64,000 nucleotides of DNA. It comes from Clostridiales bacterium. GTDB taxonomy: Bacteria; Bacillota; Clostridia; Peptostreptococcales; Anaerovoracaceae. Positions 9,782 through 19,840 of the stretch are shown here, piece by piece. The notes under the pieces are model-generated. The model made no database searches. It worked only from the letters and a program-made list of their open reading frames with translations, and had not been told where the DNA came from. How positions within the stretch are numbered: the stretch's first letter is position 1; each line of letters opens with the position of its first letter. The position numbers and the translations under genes are program-made. The DNA lies in NCBI GenBank assembly GCA_015058145.1, contig SVCX01000001.1, positions 1 through 64,000 on the forward strand. The letters run 5' to 3'.

Positions 9782-10671
9782 TGAAGACTTTTGCATATAC
9801 AATCAAGCAGGCATTTATACAATTTGGAAGAAACAGGAGTATGTCTGTAATTTCCATTTTCGCGATTACATGCATGCTGCTCATTCTGAGTCTGTTCTTC
9901 ATTCTCTTTATTAACGTCAATTCAGCGGCAGAGACAATCAAAGGAGATTACGATTCCATAGAAGTGTTCCTGCTCGATGAGACGACTCAGGACGACGCCA
10001 ACGTCATGATCGAAGATCTGAAGCAGCAGGAGGGTGTGGCTGACGCCTACTTCAAGACCAGAGAAGAGGCGATGGCCGAATTCAAAGCAAGATGGGGAGA
10101 AAATGGATATCTCCTTGACAGTCTGCAGGACAATCCGCTGCCGAACTCTATCGTAATTAAAATCGGTGATCTGGAAAAAGCAGACGCCATTGCGCAGCAT
10201 GCGGCGGAATATGAAGGAATCGAAGACGTCAAATACTACAAGAGCACGGTTGACAAGCTGCTGAAGGCGACGAATTTCATCAAGATATCCGCAATGGTCA
10301 TCATGCTGTTCCTCATTATTGTATCGATTATCGTGGTTTCGAATACAATTAAGCTTACTGTATTCAACAGGGCGGACGAAATCAGCATCATGAAGTATGT
10401 AGGAGCCACCAACTGGTTCATCAGAGGACCGTTCCTCATCGAAGGTATTCTGATTGGCGTGATATCTGCAGCCATTTCTCTGGGAATCACATATCTCGTA
10501 TATGATCAGATAGTTGACATAATAGGTGATCAGGTCTACAAGATGCTGTCCATGCCGATGGTACCTGTTGGATTCCTCATTTTCAATTTCGCATGGATTT
10601 TCCTGGCTCTCGGAGTCAGTATCGGTTCCTGCGGCAGCATTATTTCTATGAGGAAGTTCCTTGACGCATAG
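9781..10671 (+). CDS. ftsX: Cell division permease FtsX
   Basis: Four-TM FtsX topology; 1-nt overlap with ftsE. Confidence 0.94.
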   Translation: MKTFAYTIKQAFIQFGRNRSMSVISIFAITCMLLILSLFFILFINVNSAAETIKGDYDSIEVFLLDETTQDDANVMIEDLKQQEGVADAYFKTREEAMAEFKARWGENGYLLDSLQDNPLPNSIVIKIGDLEKADAIAQHAAEYEGIEDVKYYKSTVDKLLKATNFIKISAMVIMLFLIIVSIIVVSNTIKLTVFNRADEISIMKYVGATNWFIRGPFLIEGILIGVISAAISLGITYLVYDQIVDIIGDQVYKMLSMPMVPVGFLIFNFAWIFLALGVSIGSCGSIISMRKFLDA

Positions 10672-10686
10672 GTTGGAACGGGAGAG

Positions 10687-11781
10687 TTGTTGTATATGAA
10701 GAGAAGAACATCAATCATAATATCACTTGTGCTCACAGTGTGCCTTTGCGTTACGACTTCCGGCGTCTACGCGACGCCTCTCTCGGAACTGCAGGATCAG
10801 ATTGAGCAGAAACAGGAAGAACTGAAGGAAGGCAAGAAGAAAGAGAAAGATCTGTCTGCCGAGGTCAATTCCCTTGAGAAGAAAATCTACGAGCTCAACG
10901 ACCAGATTGAAGTCTCCGAAGATGAGCTTGAAGTTCTCAAAAAGGATCTCAAGAAAGCACAGGAAAAGGTCGACAAGCAGAATGAGGATCTGGGAGGCCG
11001 TCTGCGTACCATGTACAAGAATGGATCCGTTGGATTCCTCGATGTTCTGATGAATTCTGGCAGTTTCTCCGAGTTCCTGACGAACATCGATCTCGTGGAG
11101 AAAATCTATGCGGCAGACAAAGATGTTTTAGAGGATCTGCAGGATGCCCACGATAAGATCGAAAAGAAGAAGAATAAGGTTGAGAAGCTCTCGAAGGAAC
11201 TTAAGGCTTCCAAACAGGCAGCCGAGGACAACATGTCAACGGTAGAAGCGGAAAAGAAGAAAATTGCCGCTGACAATGAGAAAAACGCAGCTATGCTGGA
11301 CGATCTGGAGAATGAGGCTGCTGCAGAAGCTGCCAGACTGGCCGCCGCATCACAAAGCGGACAGACGAGCAGCAGCAACACGTCAAGCTACGGAGGCGGA
11401 GCCTTCGCTTGGCCGCTGCCAAGTTCCCAAAACGTCACATCAGGCTATGGCTGGCGTATCTGCCCGTTCCACGGGAGAGAATTCCATGGTGCGATTGATA
11501 TTGCCGGCAATGGGGGAGCGCCAATCGTAGCTTCCGCCGACGGCACAGTCATCCGCGCTGGATGGAATGGTGGATTCGGCAACTCTGTCCAAGTGGATCA
11601 CGGCGGTGGACTTGTCACCATGTACAATCACTGTTCGTCCATTGCGGTGTCAGTAGGACAGACTGTGTCAAAAGGACAGACCATTGCCTACGTAGGAACA
11701 ACGGGCTCGTCCACAGGTAATCACCTGGATTACAGATTGTTTAAAGACGGAACCACACAGAATCCGTTTTCATATTTATAG
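10687..11781 (+). CDS. Murein hydrolase activator EnvC-like / M23 peptidase with N-terminal coiled coil
   Basis: Signal peptide, long coiled coil, C-terminal LytM/M23 domain (HGAIDIAGNGG...TMYNHCSS...GNHLDYRLF); immediately downstream of ftsEX. Confidence 0.93.
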   Translation: MLYMKRRTSIIISLVLTVCLCVTTSGVYATPLSELQDQIEQKQEELKEGKKKEKDLSAEVNSLEKKIYELNDQIEVSEDELEVLKKDLKKAQEKVDKQNEDLGGRLRTMYKNGSVGFLDVLMNSGSFSEFLTNIDLVEKIYAADKDVLEDLQDAHDKIEKKKNKVEKLSKELKASKQAAEDNMSTVEAEKKKIAADNEKNAAMLDDLENEAAAEAARLAAASQSGQTSSSNTSSYGGGAFAWPLPSSQNVTSGYGWRICPFHGREFHGAIDIAGNGGAPIVASADGTVIRAGWNGGFGNSVQVDHGGGLVTMYNHCSSIAVSVGQTVSKGQTIAYVGTTGSSTGNHLDYRLFKDGTTQNPFSYL

Positions 11782-11784
11782 GAA

Positions 11785-13485
11785 ATGAGAAAAGTTGAAG
11801 ATATTCTAAATGAAATACTGAACAAAAGAGGCATTATTACGGCAGAGGAGAGAGAGGAATATCTCTCTCCAAAGCCGGAGCTCACCTATGATCCATTCCT
11901 GCTGGACGGTATGAAGGCGGGGGTGGATTTGCTTATCTCTGCGGCGCGCAGCGGTGATCGCATCTGTATTTATGGTGATTATGACGCGGACGGTGTCACC
12001 GCCTCGACCATTATGGCCTGCGGCGTATCCCAGCTCACGGACGACTGGTTCTTCTATATCCCTTCCAGATTTGAAGAGGGATACGGTCTCAACGTGACGG
12101 CAATCGATAAAATTATCGACCGGGGAGCGAATCTGATTATTACAGTAGACTGCGGATGTGTGTCAGCAAGTGAGGTGCAATACGCCCTGTCGAAAGGTCT
12201 CAAGGTCATCGTGACGGATCATCACAATATTGAGGATTCCGTTTCCGAAGGCATCGTCATCGATCCGAAAAAACCAGCTGCATTTATGCTGGAAGAAGGC
12301 AAGGAACCGTATCCATGTCAGGATCTGGCCGGATGCGGCGTTGCATTCAAGTTTATTCAGGCGCTGCAGCGCACGGCGGATCTTCCGCGCAGCATTTTGA
12401 CCGATGCGCTGGATATGGTGGCGGTTGGAACCATCGGCGACATCGTTCCTCTCAGGGATGAGAACAGAACCTTGGTCAAATACGGAATCGCGGCTGCAAA
12501 CAGCGGACGAAGGCAATCTTTAGCTAAGCTCGCGGAAGCGATTTCCATCGAAGAAATCACGTCCACGAATATTGCCTTTGCAATTGTTCCCCATATCAAT
12601 GCCAGCGGCCGTATGGCGTCCGCCATGTCTGCCGTGGAATTGTTCAACAGCAACGATGAGAAGACGATTCACGATAAGGTGCAGGAACTCATCCATTACA
12701 ACCGTCAGCGCAAGCGCATTCAGGAAGAAGCTTTTGAGAAATGCGCCGAGATGGTGAGCGGTGACGAAAACTTCATTGTTTTGAAGGTTGACAACATGCA
12801 CGAAGGTATCGCGGGTATCGTCGCGGGAAAAATCAAAGACCAGTTTCAGCGTCCGGTGATCATCGTTACGCCGTCTGAGGAGGCGGGCCGCGGCGGCGAA
12901 GGCGTCAGCCTGCTTAAAGGCACCGGAAGAAGCGTTGACGGTGTGAATATCTACGAAGTGCTTAATAAGCACAGCGAGTTGTTCATTCGATTTGGCGGAC
13001 ACAGCAAAGCGTGCGGTTTTCTCATGGAAGCTGGAAACTTCGATAGATTGGCAGAAGGGGTCAATGTGGATGTTGGGGACCTGCTCCGAGAGGACCCTTC
13101 TCTGTTCCATAAAATTGCGGAGACTGACGCGGAAATAACGCCGGAAGACGTCACCGTAGAACTAGCGAGAGAACTGCTGAAGATGGCGCCGTTCGGGGAA
13201 GGAAACCCGGAGCCGCTGCTGATAATGCGAAACGTGGATATACGGAACGTTTCCTACATGGGCGCAGACAGCACTCATGCCCGTTTCAGCGCATGTACTC
13301 CGCAAACAGGTGAATCCCTCGGAAGATACGCGAATGCGGCCTGTGTTCTGTTCCGGAGGGCCCAGAGCATGAAGCCTTTGCTTGAAGGAGGAGAGAGGGT
13401 GGACATTACGGGTACCGTAAGCCATCAAGTCTGGAGAGGGCAGGAGAGAGTCCAGTTCATAGTAGAAGATATCATGAGAGTTTGA
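11785..13485 (+). CDS. recJ: Single-stranded-DNA-specific exonuclease RecJ
   Basis: DHH family: YGDYDADGVTAS, VTDHHN, and DHHA1 FGGHSKACGF motifs. Confidence 0.95.
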   Translation: MRKVEDILNEILNKRGIITAEEREEYLSPKPELTYDPFLLDGMKAGVDLLISAARSGDRICIYGDYDADGVTASTIMACGVSQLTDDWFFYIPSRFEEGYGLNVTAIDKIIDRGANLIITVDCGCVSASEVQYALSKGLKVIVTDHHNIEDSVSEGIVIDPKKPAAFMLEEGKEPYPCQDLAGCGVAFKFIQALQRTADLPRSILTDALDMVAVGTIGDIVPLRDENRTLVKYGIAAANSGRRQSLAKLAEAISIEEITSTNIAFAIVPHINASGRMASAMSAVELFNSNDEKTIHDKVQELIHYNRQRKRIQEEAFEKCAEMVSGDENFIVLKVDNMHEGIAGIVAGKIKDQFQRPVIIVTPSEEAGRGGEGVSLLKGTGRSVDGVNIYEVLNKHSELFIRFGGHSKACGFLMEAGNFDRLAEGVNVDVGDLLREDPSLFHKIAETDAEITPEDVTVELARELLKMAPFGEGNPEPLLIMRNVDIRNVSYMGADSTHARFSACTPQTGESLGRYANAACVLFRRAQSMKPLLEGGERVDITGTVSHQVWRGQERVQFIVEDIMRV

Positions 13486-13489
13486 TGAG

Positions 13490-14623
13490 GTGAATATGCA
13501 GATCAAAAAGAGAAACTTTATATTGATTCTTGCGGGAGTATTCTTTGCAGGGCTGATCGTAATGGGTGCAATCTGCGCGACGATTATGCACACGCCCGGA
13601 TATGCGCTGAAGAGTGATGACAAGCTGTCTGAGATAAAGGGATACATTGATAAATACTATCTTAACGATTATAACGAGCAGGACCTCGTAAACGGAGCTT
13701 ATGAAGGTTATGTCAGCGGTTTGGGTGACCCATACTCAGCATATATGACCAAGGAGGTCTACGAGTCGTGGATCGTTTCCGGCACGGGCAACTACTCGGG
13801 AGTCGGCATAACATTCTCTGAGAACGAATCAGGGAACTTCGAAGTAATCAGCATCAATCCGGGTTCGCCTGCGGAGAAAGCGGGCGTAGAGCCCGGAGAT
13901 TTGATTCTGAAGGTCGACGATAAGGCATATACGGATTCTGACATCATGGCGTCCGCTATAAGAGGAAAAAAGGGCACTGACGTCAAACTTACCATGTCTC
14001 ATAAAGGCAAGGAAAAGGAAATCACGATGACCCGTGATGAAATCATTATGCAGAGCGTTACATCTGAAATGCTCGATGACAGCATCGGTTACATAAAAAT
14101 CGACTCATTTATAGATAACACCGGCGAAGACTTCAGCGATGCTCTTGATAAAATCGAAGAAGATAATGCCAAAGGTCTTATTCTCGATTTGAGAAACAAT
14201 GGCGGCGGTCTTGTCGACGAGAGTGTTGAAATCGCTGATGAATTCCTTGACGAAGGAGTAGTATGTTACGTTGAGGATAAGAACGGCAACACGGAGACAT
14301 ACGATGCCGTAGACGGCAGGACGAAGATACCGACAGTAGTTCTCATCAACGAAGGTACAGCCTCTGCTTCTGAGATTCTGGCAGGAGCACTCAAAGATAA
14401 CGGATTCGAGATTCTGGGAACGAAATCCTTCGGCAAGGGTATTATCCAGACTACTTTTGAAATGGATGACGGGACAGCTCTGAAACTGACCATCATGCAG
14501 TATCTTTCCCCGAACAAGAACGTTATCCACCAGAAAGGCATCAATCCTACGGTTAAAGTTAAAGACAAGGAGAAAACCGAGGTTGATGAACAACTGGAGA
14601 AGGCGAAAGAACTGCTGAACTAA
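13490..14623 (+). CDS. S41 family carboxy-terminal processing protease with PDZ domain
   Basis: PDZ (GVGITFSENESGNFEVISINPGSPAEKAGVEPGDLILKVD) and S41 core (LDLRNNGGG, EGTASASEILAGALKDN). Start GTG 13490 or ATG 13496. Confidence 0.95.
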   Translation: MNMQIKKRNFILILAGVFFAGLIVMGAICATIMHTPGYALKSDDKLSEIKGYIDKYYLNDYNEQDLVNGAYEGYVSGLGDPYSAYMTKEVYESWIVSGTGNYSGVGITFSENESGNFEVISINPGSPAEKAGVEPGDLILKVDDKAYTDSDIMASAIRGKKGTDVKLTMSHKGKEKEITMTRDEIIMQSVTSEMLDDSIGYIKIDSFIDNTGEDFSDALDKIEEDNAKGLILDLRNNGGGLVDESVEIADEFLDEGVVCYVEDKNGNTETYDAVDGRTKIPTVVLINEGTASASEILAGALKDNGFEILGTKSFGKGIIQTTFEMDDGTALKLTIMQYLSPNKNVIHQKGINPTVKVKDKEKTEVDEQLEKAKELLN

Positions 14624-14668
14624 ATTGTTCTTTAATTGTCTAAAAGGTTTTTAACGCTTTTCCGTTTA

Positions 14669-14697
14669 TTGACTTTACGACATGAAAGTGCTATAGT
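14669..14697 (+). promoter_or_regulatory. Sigma-A-type promoter for the TrpR/YerC-like gene
   Basis: TTGACT, 17-nt spacer, TATAGT. Confidence 0.7.
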
Positions 14698-14723
14698 CAT
14701 AAACAGATAAAGGAGGTGTCGAC

Positions 14724-15023
14724 ATGGCATATGAATCAAAATTCAAGAGAGATGATATTGATGAACTGTTCAAAGCCGTACTACTCTTAGAAGACGAAGA
14801 GGACTGCTATCGGTTTTTCGAGGATATCTGCACGATTAATGAGATCCATGCCATTGCGCAGAGATTGCAGGTAGCCAAACTGCTCTCTGAAAACAAAACC
14901 TATAATGAGATAGAAGGTATCACCAAAGCATCCACCGCTACGATCAGCAGAATCAACAAGTGTCTCGTCTACGGAGCTGATGGCTACAAGAGGATACTCA
15001 CCCGAATGAAAGAACAGGAATAG
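14724..15023 (+). CDS. YerC/YecD (TrpR-related) family transcriptional regulator
   Basis: 99 aa; DICTINEIHAIAQRLQVAKLLSENKTYNEIEGITKASTATISRINKCL. Confidence 0.9.
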   Translation: MAYESKFKRDDIDELFKAVLLLEDEEDCYRFFEDICTINEIHAIAQRLQVAKLLSENKTYNEIEGITKASTATISRINKCLVYGADGYKRILTRMKEQE

Positions 15024-15047
15024 CGGTGTTCGATAATTGCAGAGGAA

Positions 15048-15079
15048 AGGCGTGTCAATATCTTGTCACGCCTTTTTAT
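15048..15079 (+). terminator. Rho-independent terminator
   Basis: GGCGTGtcaatatcttgtCACGCC followed by TTTTTA. Confidence 0.75.
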
Positions 15080-15093
15080 GTTATAATTCCGAT

Positions 15094-15645
15094 ATGATGA
15101 GATTGCACGTCCTTTACGACTACAAAGGCATTTATCCCGAGCTGAGCGGGAAAGCGCTGACAGATGCGCTGATCCGCAGATGCCTTGGGAGAGAAGACGC
15201 CCATATATACAGGACAGAACAGGGGAAACCCTATGTCCGCGTCTCCGGGGAAGAGGATTGTGCCGGACGGTATATCTCCGTGTCCCACAGCGGCAGCGCT
15301 TTCGCGCTTCTGGAAGCCGACGAGGAAGTGGGACTGGATATTCAGTATGAAAGAAATATCAGCGCAGATAGAATCGCAGATAGGTTCTTCACGCAGAAAG
15401 AGAAAGAGTACATCGCAGCAGGAAATACGACAGATCGGTTCTTTCAGCTGTGGACCCGCAAGGAGGCCTACAGCAAATATACGGGAGCCGGAATCGAGCA
15501 GGTTGTGAAGAAGGAATCGATACTGGGAAGAAGTGAGGTCTGTTTCACCGATTTTCAGCTGAAAGACGGATGTTTTTGCTCTGTCTGCACTGGTACAGAG
15601 GAAGGAAATCAGAAAGATGAAATTCAGATTTCTTATGGAAAATAA
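15094..15645 (+). CDS. 4'-phosphopantetheinyl transferase superfamily protein
   Basis: VSHSGSAFALLEADEEVGLDIQ and FFQLWTRKEAYSKYTG motifs. The listed start at 15037 lies inside the preceding terminator; ATG 15094 preferred. Confidence 0.88.
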   Translation: MMRLHVLYDYKGIYPELSGKALTDALIRRCLGREDAHIYRTEQGKPYVRVSGEEDCAGRYISVSHSGSAFALLEADEEVGLDIQYERNISADRIADRFFTQKEKEYIAAGNTTDRFFQLWTRKEAYSKYTGAGIEQVVKKESILGRSEVCFTDFQLKDGCFCSVCTGTEEGNQKDEIQISYGK

Positions 15646-16459
15646 AACAGAAAGGGAAGGCATCGTGGCGGAGCACGGTCTTTCGATCTATATTGAGGCG
15701 CGCGGGAAGAAGATTCTCTTTGACGCAGGCCCAAGCACCCTTTTTGCGGCTAACGCCGCGGCGATGGGCGTTGACCTGGGCGGTGTTGATTTCGCAGTCA
15801 TCAGCCACGGTCACTACGACCACACCGGCGGATTTCCGATGTTTCATCAGATCAACCCATATGCTCCAATCTATATTCACAGAAATGCTCTGCGCGTGTC
15901 CTACGGAACAGAAGGAGGCGCTCTGGAAGCCGGCGGTGTTCTGGACAAAGAACCGTGCAGCATAGCGTGGACGGACAAGGAATTGAAAGAACTGGCGGAT
16001 CAGCTTCTGTTCACCGATGGTCCTGTGGAAATCACGGAGGATATCAAAGTTTCAGGAACGATTCCTTATGCGGAAGGTTTTCAGCCGACCGATTACTTCT
16101 ACTGCTACGATGGGGATAAGCTTGTCCCTGACGATATGTCCCATGAGCAGTGTCTGGTGATTCGGCAGCCGGAAGGCCTGTACATTTTCTCAGGCTGCAG
16201 CCATAGAGGCGTAATCAGTGCTTTGAACGCCGGTAAGAGTTTGTTCCCGGGAGAGAGGGTTGCAGTCCTCGTCGCCGGTATGCATCTGTACGCTTCGGGT
16301 CAAGAAGACAGGCGCAGGGTTATTGATGAAATCTGTGCTGAGAATATGGATCAGGTTATGCCGGTACACTGCACGGGTATTGAAGCAATCTGCGAACTGA
16401 AGTCCAGACTTGGCAATCGGTGTACGATCGCAACGGCTGGTTACGAGTATCTGGTGTAG
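15617..16459 (+). CDS. MBL-fold metallo-hydrolase
   Basis: HGLSIYIEARGKKILFDAGPS; SHGHYDHTGG; FSGCSHRGVI. Confidence 0.9.
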   Translation: MKFRFLMENKTEREGIVAEHGLSIYIEARGKKILFDAGPSTLFAANAAAMGVDLGGVDFAVISHGHYDHTGGFPMFHQINPYAPIYIHRNALRVSYGTEGGALEAGGVLDKEPCSIAWTDKELKELADQLLFTDGPVEITEDIKVSGTIPYAEGFQPTDYFYCYDGDKLVPDDMSHEQCLVIRQPEGLYIFSGCSHRGVISALNAGKSLFPGERVAVLVAGMHLYASGQEDRRRVIDEICAENMDQVMPVHCTGIEAICELKSRLGNRCTIATAGYEYLV

Positions 16460-16477
16460 ACTGGCAGGGAAGGGATT

Positions 16478-16945
16478 ATGGATGCACTTGAGAAGGCAAC
16501 TGCATATCTAAGCAGGAAACCGCATACAGAGAAGGAGGTACAGGAGTACCTTCAGCGCAAAGGCTACGAACCCGATGAATCCGCTCAGGCTGTATCGGAA
16601 CTGAAAGAATACGGATATCTGGACGATCTGGCATACGCGAAGCTGTATTTTGAATACGGCTTCGAGAAGGGCCGCGGAAAAGACCGCATCAGCAGGGAAC
16701 TGGCGGCAAAAGGCGTCACTCGTGATGTGATTGAACAGGCATACGGCGAACTGGACGAGAAGCCGGATGAGCAGGAGATGGCTTTTCGTCTCGCTGCGCA
16801 GGTGGTGCGGGAAAGCGGCGGTCTCAGTGATGATATGACCTATGAAGACAAGCAGAAACTCCAGGCGAAGATTGTCAGAAGACTCGCAGCAAGGGGGTTC
16901 AGCGGAAGCGTTTGCTATACCGCAGCGCGCGAATCAGTGAAATGA
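16478..16945 (+). CDS. recX: Regulatory protein RecX
   Basis: RecX-type helical repeats (YLSRKPHTEKEVQEYLQRKGY...LDDLAYAKLYFEYGFEKGRGKDRISRELAAKGV). Confidence 0.88.
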   Translation: MDALEKATAYLSRKPHTEKEVQEYLQRKGYEPDESAQAVSELKEYGYLDDLAYAKLYFEYGFEKGRGKDRISRELAAKGVTRDVIEQAYGELDEKPDEQEMAFRLAAQVVRESGGLSDDMTYEDKQKLQAKIVRRLAARGFSGSVCYTAARESVK

Positions 16946-17622
16946 ATCAGCAGTATGAGAGAACCATCAGAATAATCGGAGAAGAAGGCTTGAATAAACT
17001 GCGCGCAAGCCGTGTGCTTTTGTTCGGCGTCGGAGGCGTAGGCAGCTACGTCTGCGAAGGCCTGTCCAGAGCCGGCATCGGCGCTTTGACTCTAGTGGAT
17101 AAGGATGTGGTGGATGTTACGAATATCAACCGACAGATCCCCGCACTGCACTCGACCGTAGGAAAACCTAAAGTCGCTGTGATGGCGGATCGCGTCCGGG
17201 ATATTGATCCGGCCTGCAAGGTGGACACAAAAGAGATGTTCTTCCTTCCGGACAAAGCGGATGACATTGATTTTGCATCATATGACTACGTTGTCGATGC
17301 GGTGGATACGGTGACGGCAAAGGTATATATTATCGAACGGGCGAAGCAGGCCGGTGTTCCGGTGATCTCGTCCATGGGAACAGGAAACAAGCTGGATGGA
17401 GGCGCCTTTCGAATCGCGGACATTGAGGACACGAAGGTCTGTCCTCTTGCGAAGGTCATGCGGAGGGAACTCCGAAAACGCGGAATCAGCGGTGTGAAAG
17501 TGCTTTACTCGGAGGAGGAACCTCAGGCCGTAGGCGGAAGCATCAGCTTTGTCCCATCCGTAGCCGGACTGCTTATCGCAGGTGAAGTCGTGCGTGAATT
17601 ACTTGAAGTGAAAGGGAAATAA
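16942..17622 (+). CDS. tcdA: tRNA threonylcarbamoyladenosine dehydratase (ThiF/E1-like)
   Basis: LLFGVGGVGSYVCEGLSRAGIGALTLVDKDVVDVTNINRQ. Start refined to 16942 (ATGA overlap with recX). Confidence 0.92.
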   Translation: MNQQYERTIRIIGEEGLNKLRASRVLLFGVGGVGSYVCEGLSRAGIGALTLVDKDVVDVTNINRQIPALHSTVGKPKVAVMADRVRDIDPACKVDTKEMFFLPDKADDIDFASYDYVVDAVDTVTAKVYIIERAKQAGVPVISSMGTGNKLDGGAFRIADIEDTKVCPLAKVMRRELRKRGISGVKVLYSEEEPQAVGGSISFVPSVAGLLIAGEVVRELLEVKGK

Positions 17623-17624
17623 CT

Positions 17625-18131
17625 ATGGATTATCGTACAGAATTGCTCAATATGGTCAATAAGTTCAACATCGAATCGGTTGAAGAGTTCAAAGAGGCAG
17701 AACTTCGCATCGCAAGAGACTCGAAATTCAAGAGCATTCGTAAAAAGAAAGATTATGACGGACATGTGCAAATGATTCGGAAGGTCAAAAGCAAAGCGAT
17801 GAGAATCGACCCGAAATCCGTCCAGATACCGGAGAGCGATATTGATACGACTGAACTGAGAAAAGCCTTTGAAAAGTGCATGCTGACCTTCAGCGCGGTA
17901 TGCGATGGTTATATCCAGATGCAGCTTGCCCTGAAAGAAAAGTCAGAAGGTGCGAAACTCAGTTACGGGCAGTACAAGGAAATCAACAATAAGGTGAGGT
18001 CGGCTCGCGCGAAACTCAACGACTGCCTTGATGAAGTGAATATTCTGTACGCGAACTTCACAGAGTACTCCTATGAGGATAACAGCGAGGATCTGGCCGG
18101 CATAGAGTATAAGACTTACGATCAGCTTTAG
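17625..18131 (+). CDS. Hypothetical protein (168 aa)
   Basis: Intact ORF in a dense operon; predicted helical; no recognised domain. Confidence 0.75.
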   Translation: MDYRTELLNMVNKFNIESVEEFKEAELRIARDSKFKSIRKKKDYDGHVQMIRKVKSKAMRIDPKSVQIPESDIDTTELRKAFEKCMLTFSAVCDGYIQMQLALKEKSEGAKLSYGQYKEINNKVRSARAKLNDCLDEVNILYANFTEYSYEDNSEDLAGIEYKTYDQL

Positions 18132-18152
18132 GGAAGAGGAAAGGGAAAAGAG

Positions 18153-19082
18153 ATGAACGCAGTACTTATTGCAGTGATTATATCGTCGGCCGCCATCATC
18201 GCGGCGCTCGTGATCGCCATCGTCATGATGCGGTCCGCCGTCACCGGTCTTGGTGACAGGGTGAATGAGAGCCAGCGGGCGTCTGACGCAGTCATAAATC
18301 AGCAGTTAAATGACGCCATGGCGCAGATTAACCGCAGTATGGGCGAAATGAAGAGCCTGTCGACGGGCGTAGATGATCTGAAGCGCATCATGACCAACGT
18401 TAAAACACGAGGTATCGTCGGTGAAGTGCAGCTGGGCGCCATACTGGAGGAGATTCTCTCGCCCCAGCAGTATGAAGAGAACGTACCGGTCAAAGGCGAC
18501 AGCGCCAGAGTAGAATACGCCGTCCGGTTTCCTTCGGAAGATGGCGGCAGCGTCTATCTCCCGATCGATTCCAAATTTCCTGGCGACGCCTATCTGGAAC
18601 TTCTGGATGCCTATGATACGGGCGATAGAGGGATGATTCTCACCGCCACGGACCATCTGCGCCGAGCGGTCATCAAGTCGGCGAAAGATATCAGGACCAA
18701 GTATATCTATCCGCCGTACACCACAGAATTCGCTGTGATGTTTTTGCCTTTCGAGGGACTGTATGCCGAGGTTCTGCGGCTGGATCTTGTGGAACTGCTC
18801 CAAAGGGAGTACCGGGTGACCATTGCGGGTCCGACCACCATGGCTGCGATTCTCAACAGTTTCCAACTGGGATTCCGGTCCCTGGCGCTGCAGCAGAGCT
18901 CTGGGGAGGTATGGGATACTCTGGAGAAGGTGCGGACGGAATTTGGTAAATTCAACGACGTCCTGGAGGATACACAGCACAGACTGGATCAGGCCCAGAA
19001 AGATCTGGAGACTCTCGTCGGCGTCAGGACAAGAAGCATACAGAGAAGCCTGGATAAGGTTTCCGATTACACAGACAATTAA
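18153..19082 (+). CDS. rmuC: DNA recombination protein RmuC
   Basis: N-terminal TM, KTRGIVGEVQLGAILEEILSPQQYEENV, LPIDSKFPGDAYLEL. Confidence 0.94.
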   Translation: MNAVLIAVIISSAAIIAALVIAIVMMRSAVTGLGDRVNESQRASDAVINQQLNDAMAQINRSMGEMKSLSTGVDDLKRIMTNVKTRGIVGEVQLGAILEEILSPQQYEENVPVKGDSARVEYAVRFPSEDGGSVYLPIDSKFPGDAYLELLDAYDTGDRGMILTATDHLRRAVIKSAKDIRTKYIYPPYTTEFAVMFLPFEGLYAEVLRLDLVELLQREYRVTIAGPTTMAAILNSFQLGFRSLALQQSSGEVWDTLEKVRTEFGKFNDVLEDTQHRLDQAQKDLETLVGVRTRSIQRSLDKVSDYTDN

Positions 19083-19102
19083 CGGAGAATGATAACAAGA
19101 GA

Positions 19103-19825
19103 ATGAGCATATTCGCGATTGCAGATCTGCATCTGTCCTTTGCTCCGGACAGCGACAAGCCGATGGACGTATTCGGGTCCAGATGGATTGACCATCCGGC
19201 GAGGATCAAAGATAGCTGGTGCAGCAATGTAACTGAAGAAGACACGGTCGTCGTGGCGGGAGACATATCCTGGGGGATGAAACTCGCTGACGCCGTATAC
19301 GATCTGGACTGGGTGGATGCTTTGCCCGGTCACAAAGTCATGCTCAAAGGGAATCACGATCTCTGGTGGTCCGGCATCAACCGACTGAACAGCATGTACG
19401 ACAGCATCACTTTTCTGCAGAATGACGCCTATTGCGTGCATCAGGAGGAGCGAGACATCTGGATCTGCGGCAGCCGCGGTTGGATTACGCCCGATGACGA
19501 TGACTATACCGAAGCGGATGAGAAAATCTACAAACGCGAGATTCTGAGACTCCGCGCCTCTCTTCAGTTCGCAGCAGATGCTGCAAAGGCATCAGACAGG
19601 GAATGGGAGATGATCGGTTTCCTCCATTTCCCGCCAGTCGCGAAGGCGGGGAGGTACTCGGGTTTCATGCAGGCCTTTGAAGATTTTGGAGTGAATGAAG
19701 TATATTACGGTCACATACATGGGAAAGACGGATTCCGCAGCGCTGTGCAGGGCGAATACTACGGGACAGAATACCGTCTCATATCCGCAGACTATCTGAA
19801 CTGCGGACTGTTGAAGATCAGATAA
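19103..19825 (+). CDS. Metallophosphoesterase
   Basis: IADLHLSF, VVVAGDISWGM, LKGNHDLWW, YYGHIHG motifs. Confidence 0.92.
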   Translation: MSIFAIADLHLSFAPDSDKPMDVFGSRWIDHPARIKDSWCSNVTEEDTVVVAGDISWGMKLADAVYDLDWVDALPGHKVMLKGNHDLWWSGINRLNSMYDSITFLQNDAYCVHQEERDIWICGSRGWITPDDDDYTEADEKIYKREILRLRASLQFAADAAKASDREWEMIGFLHFPPVAKAGRYSGFMQAFEDFGVNEVYYGHIHGKDGFRSAVQGEYYGTEYRLISADYLNCGLLKIR

Positions 19826-19840
19826 GAGAAGGTGAGTAAA

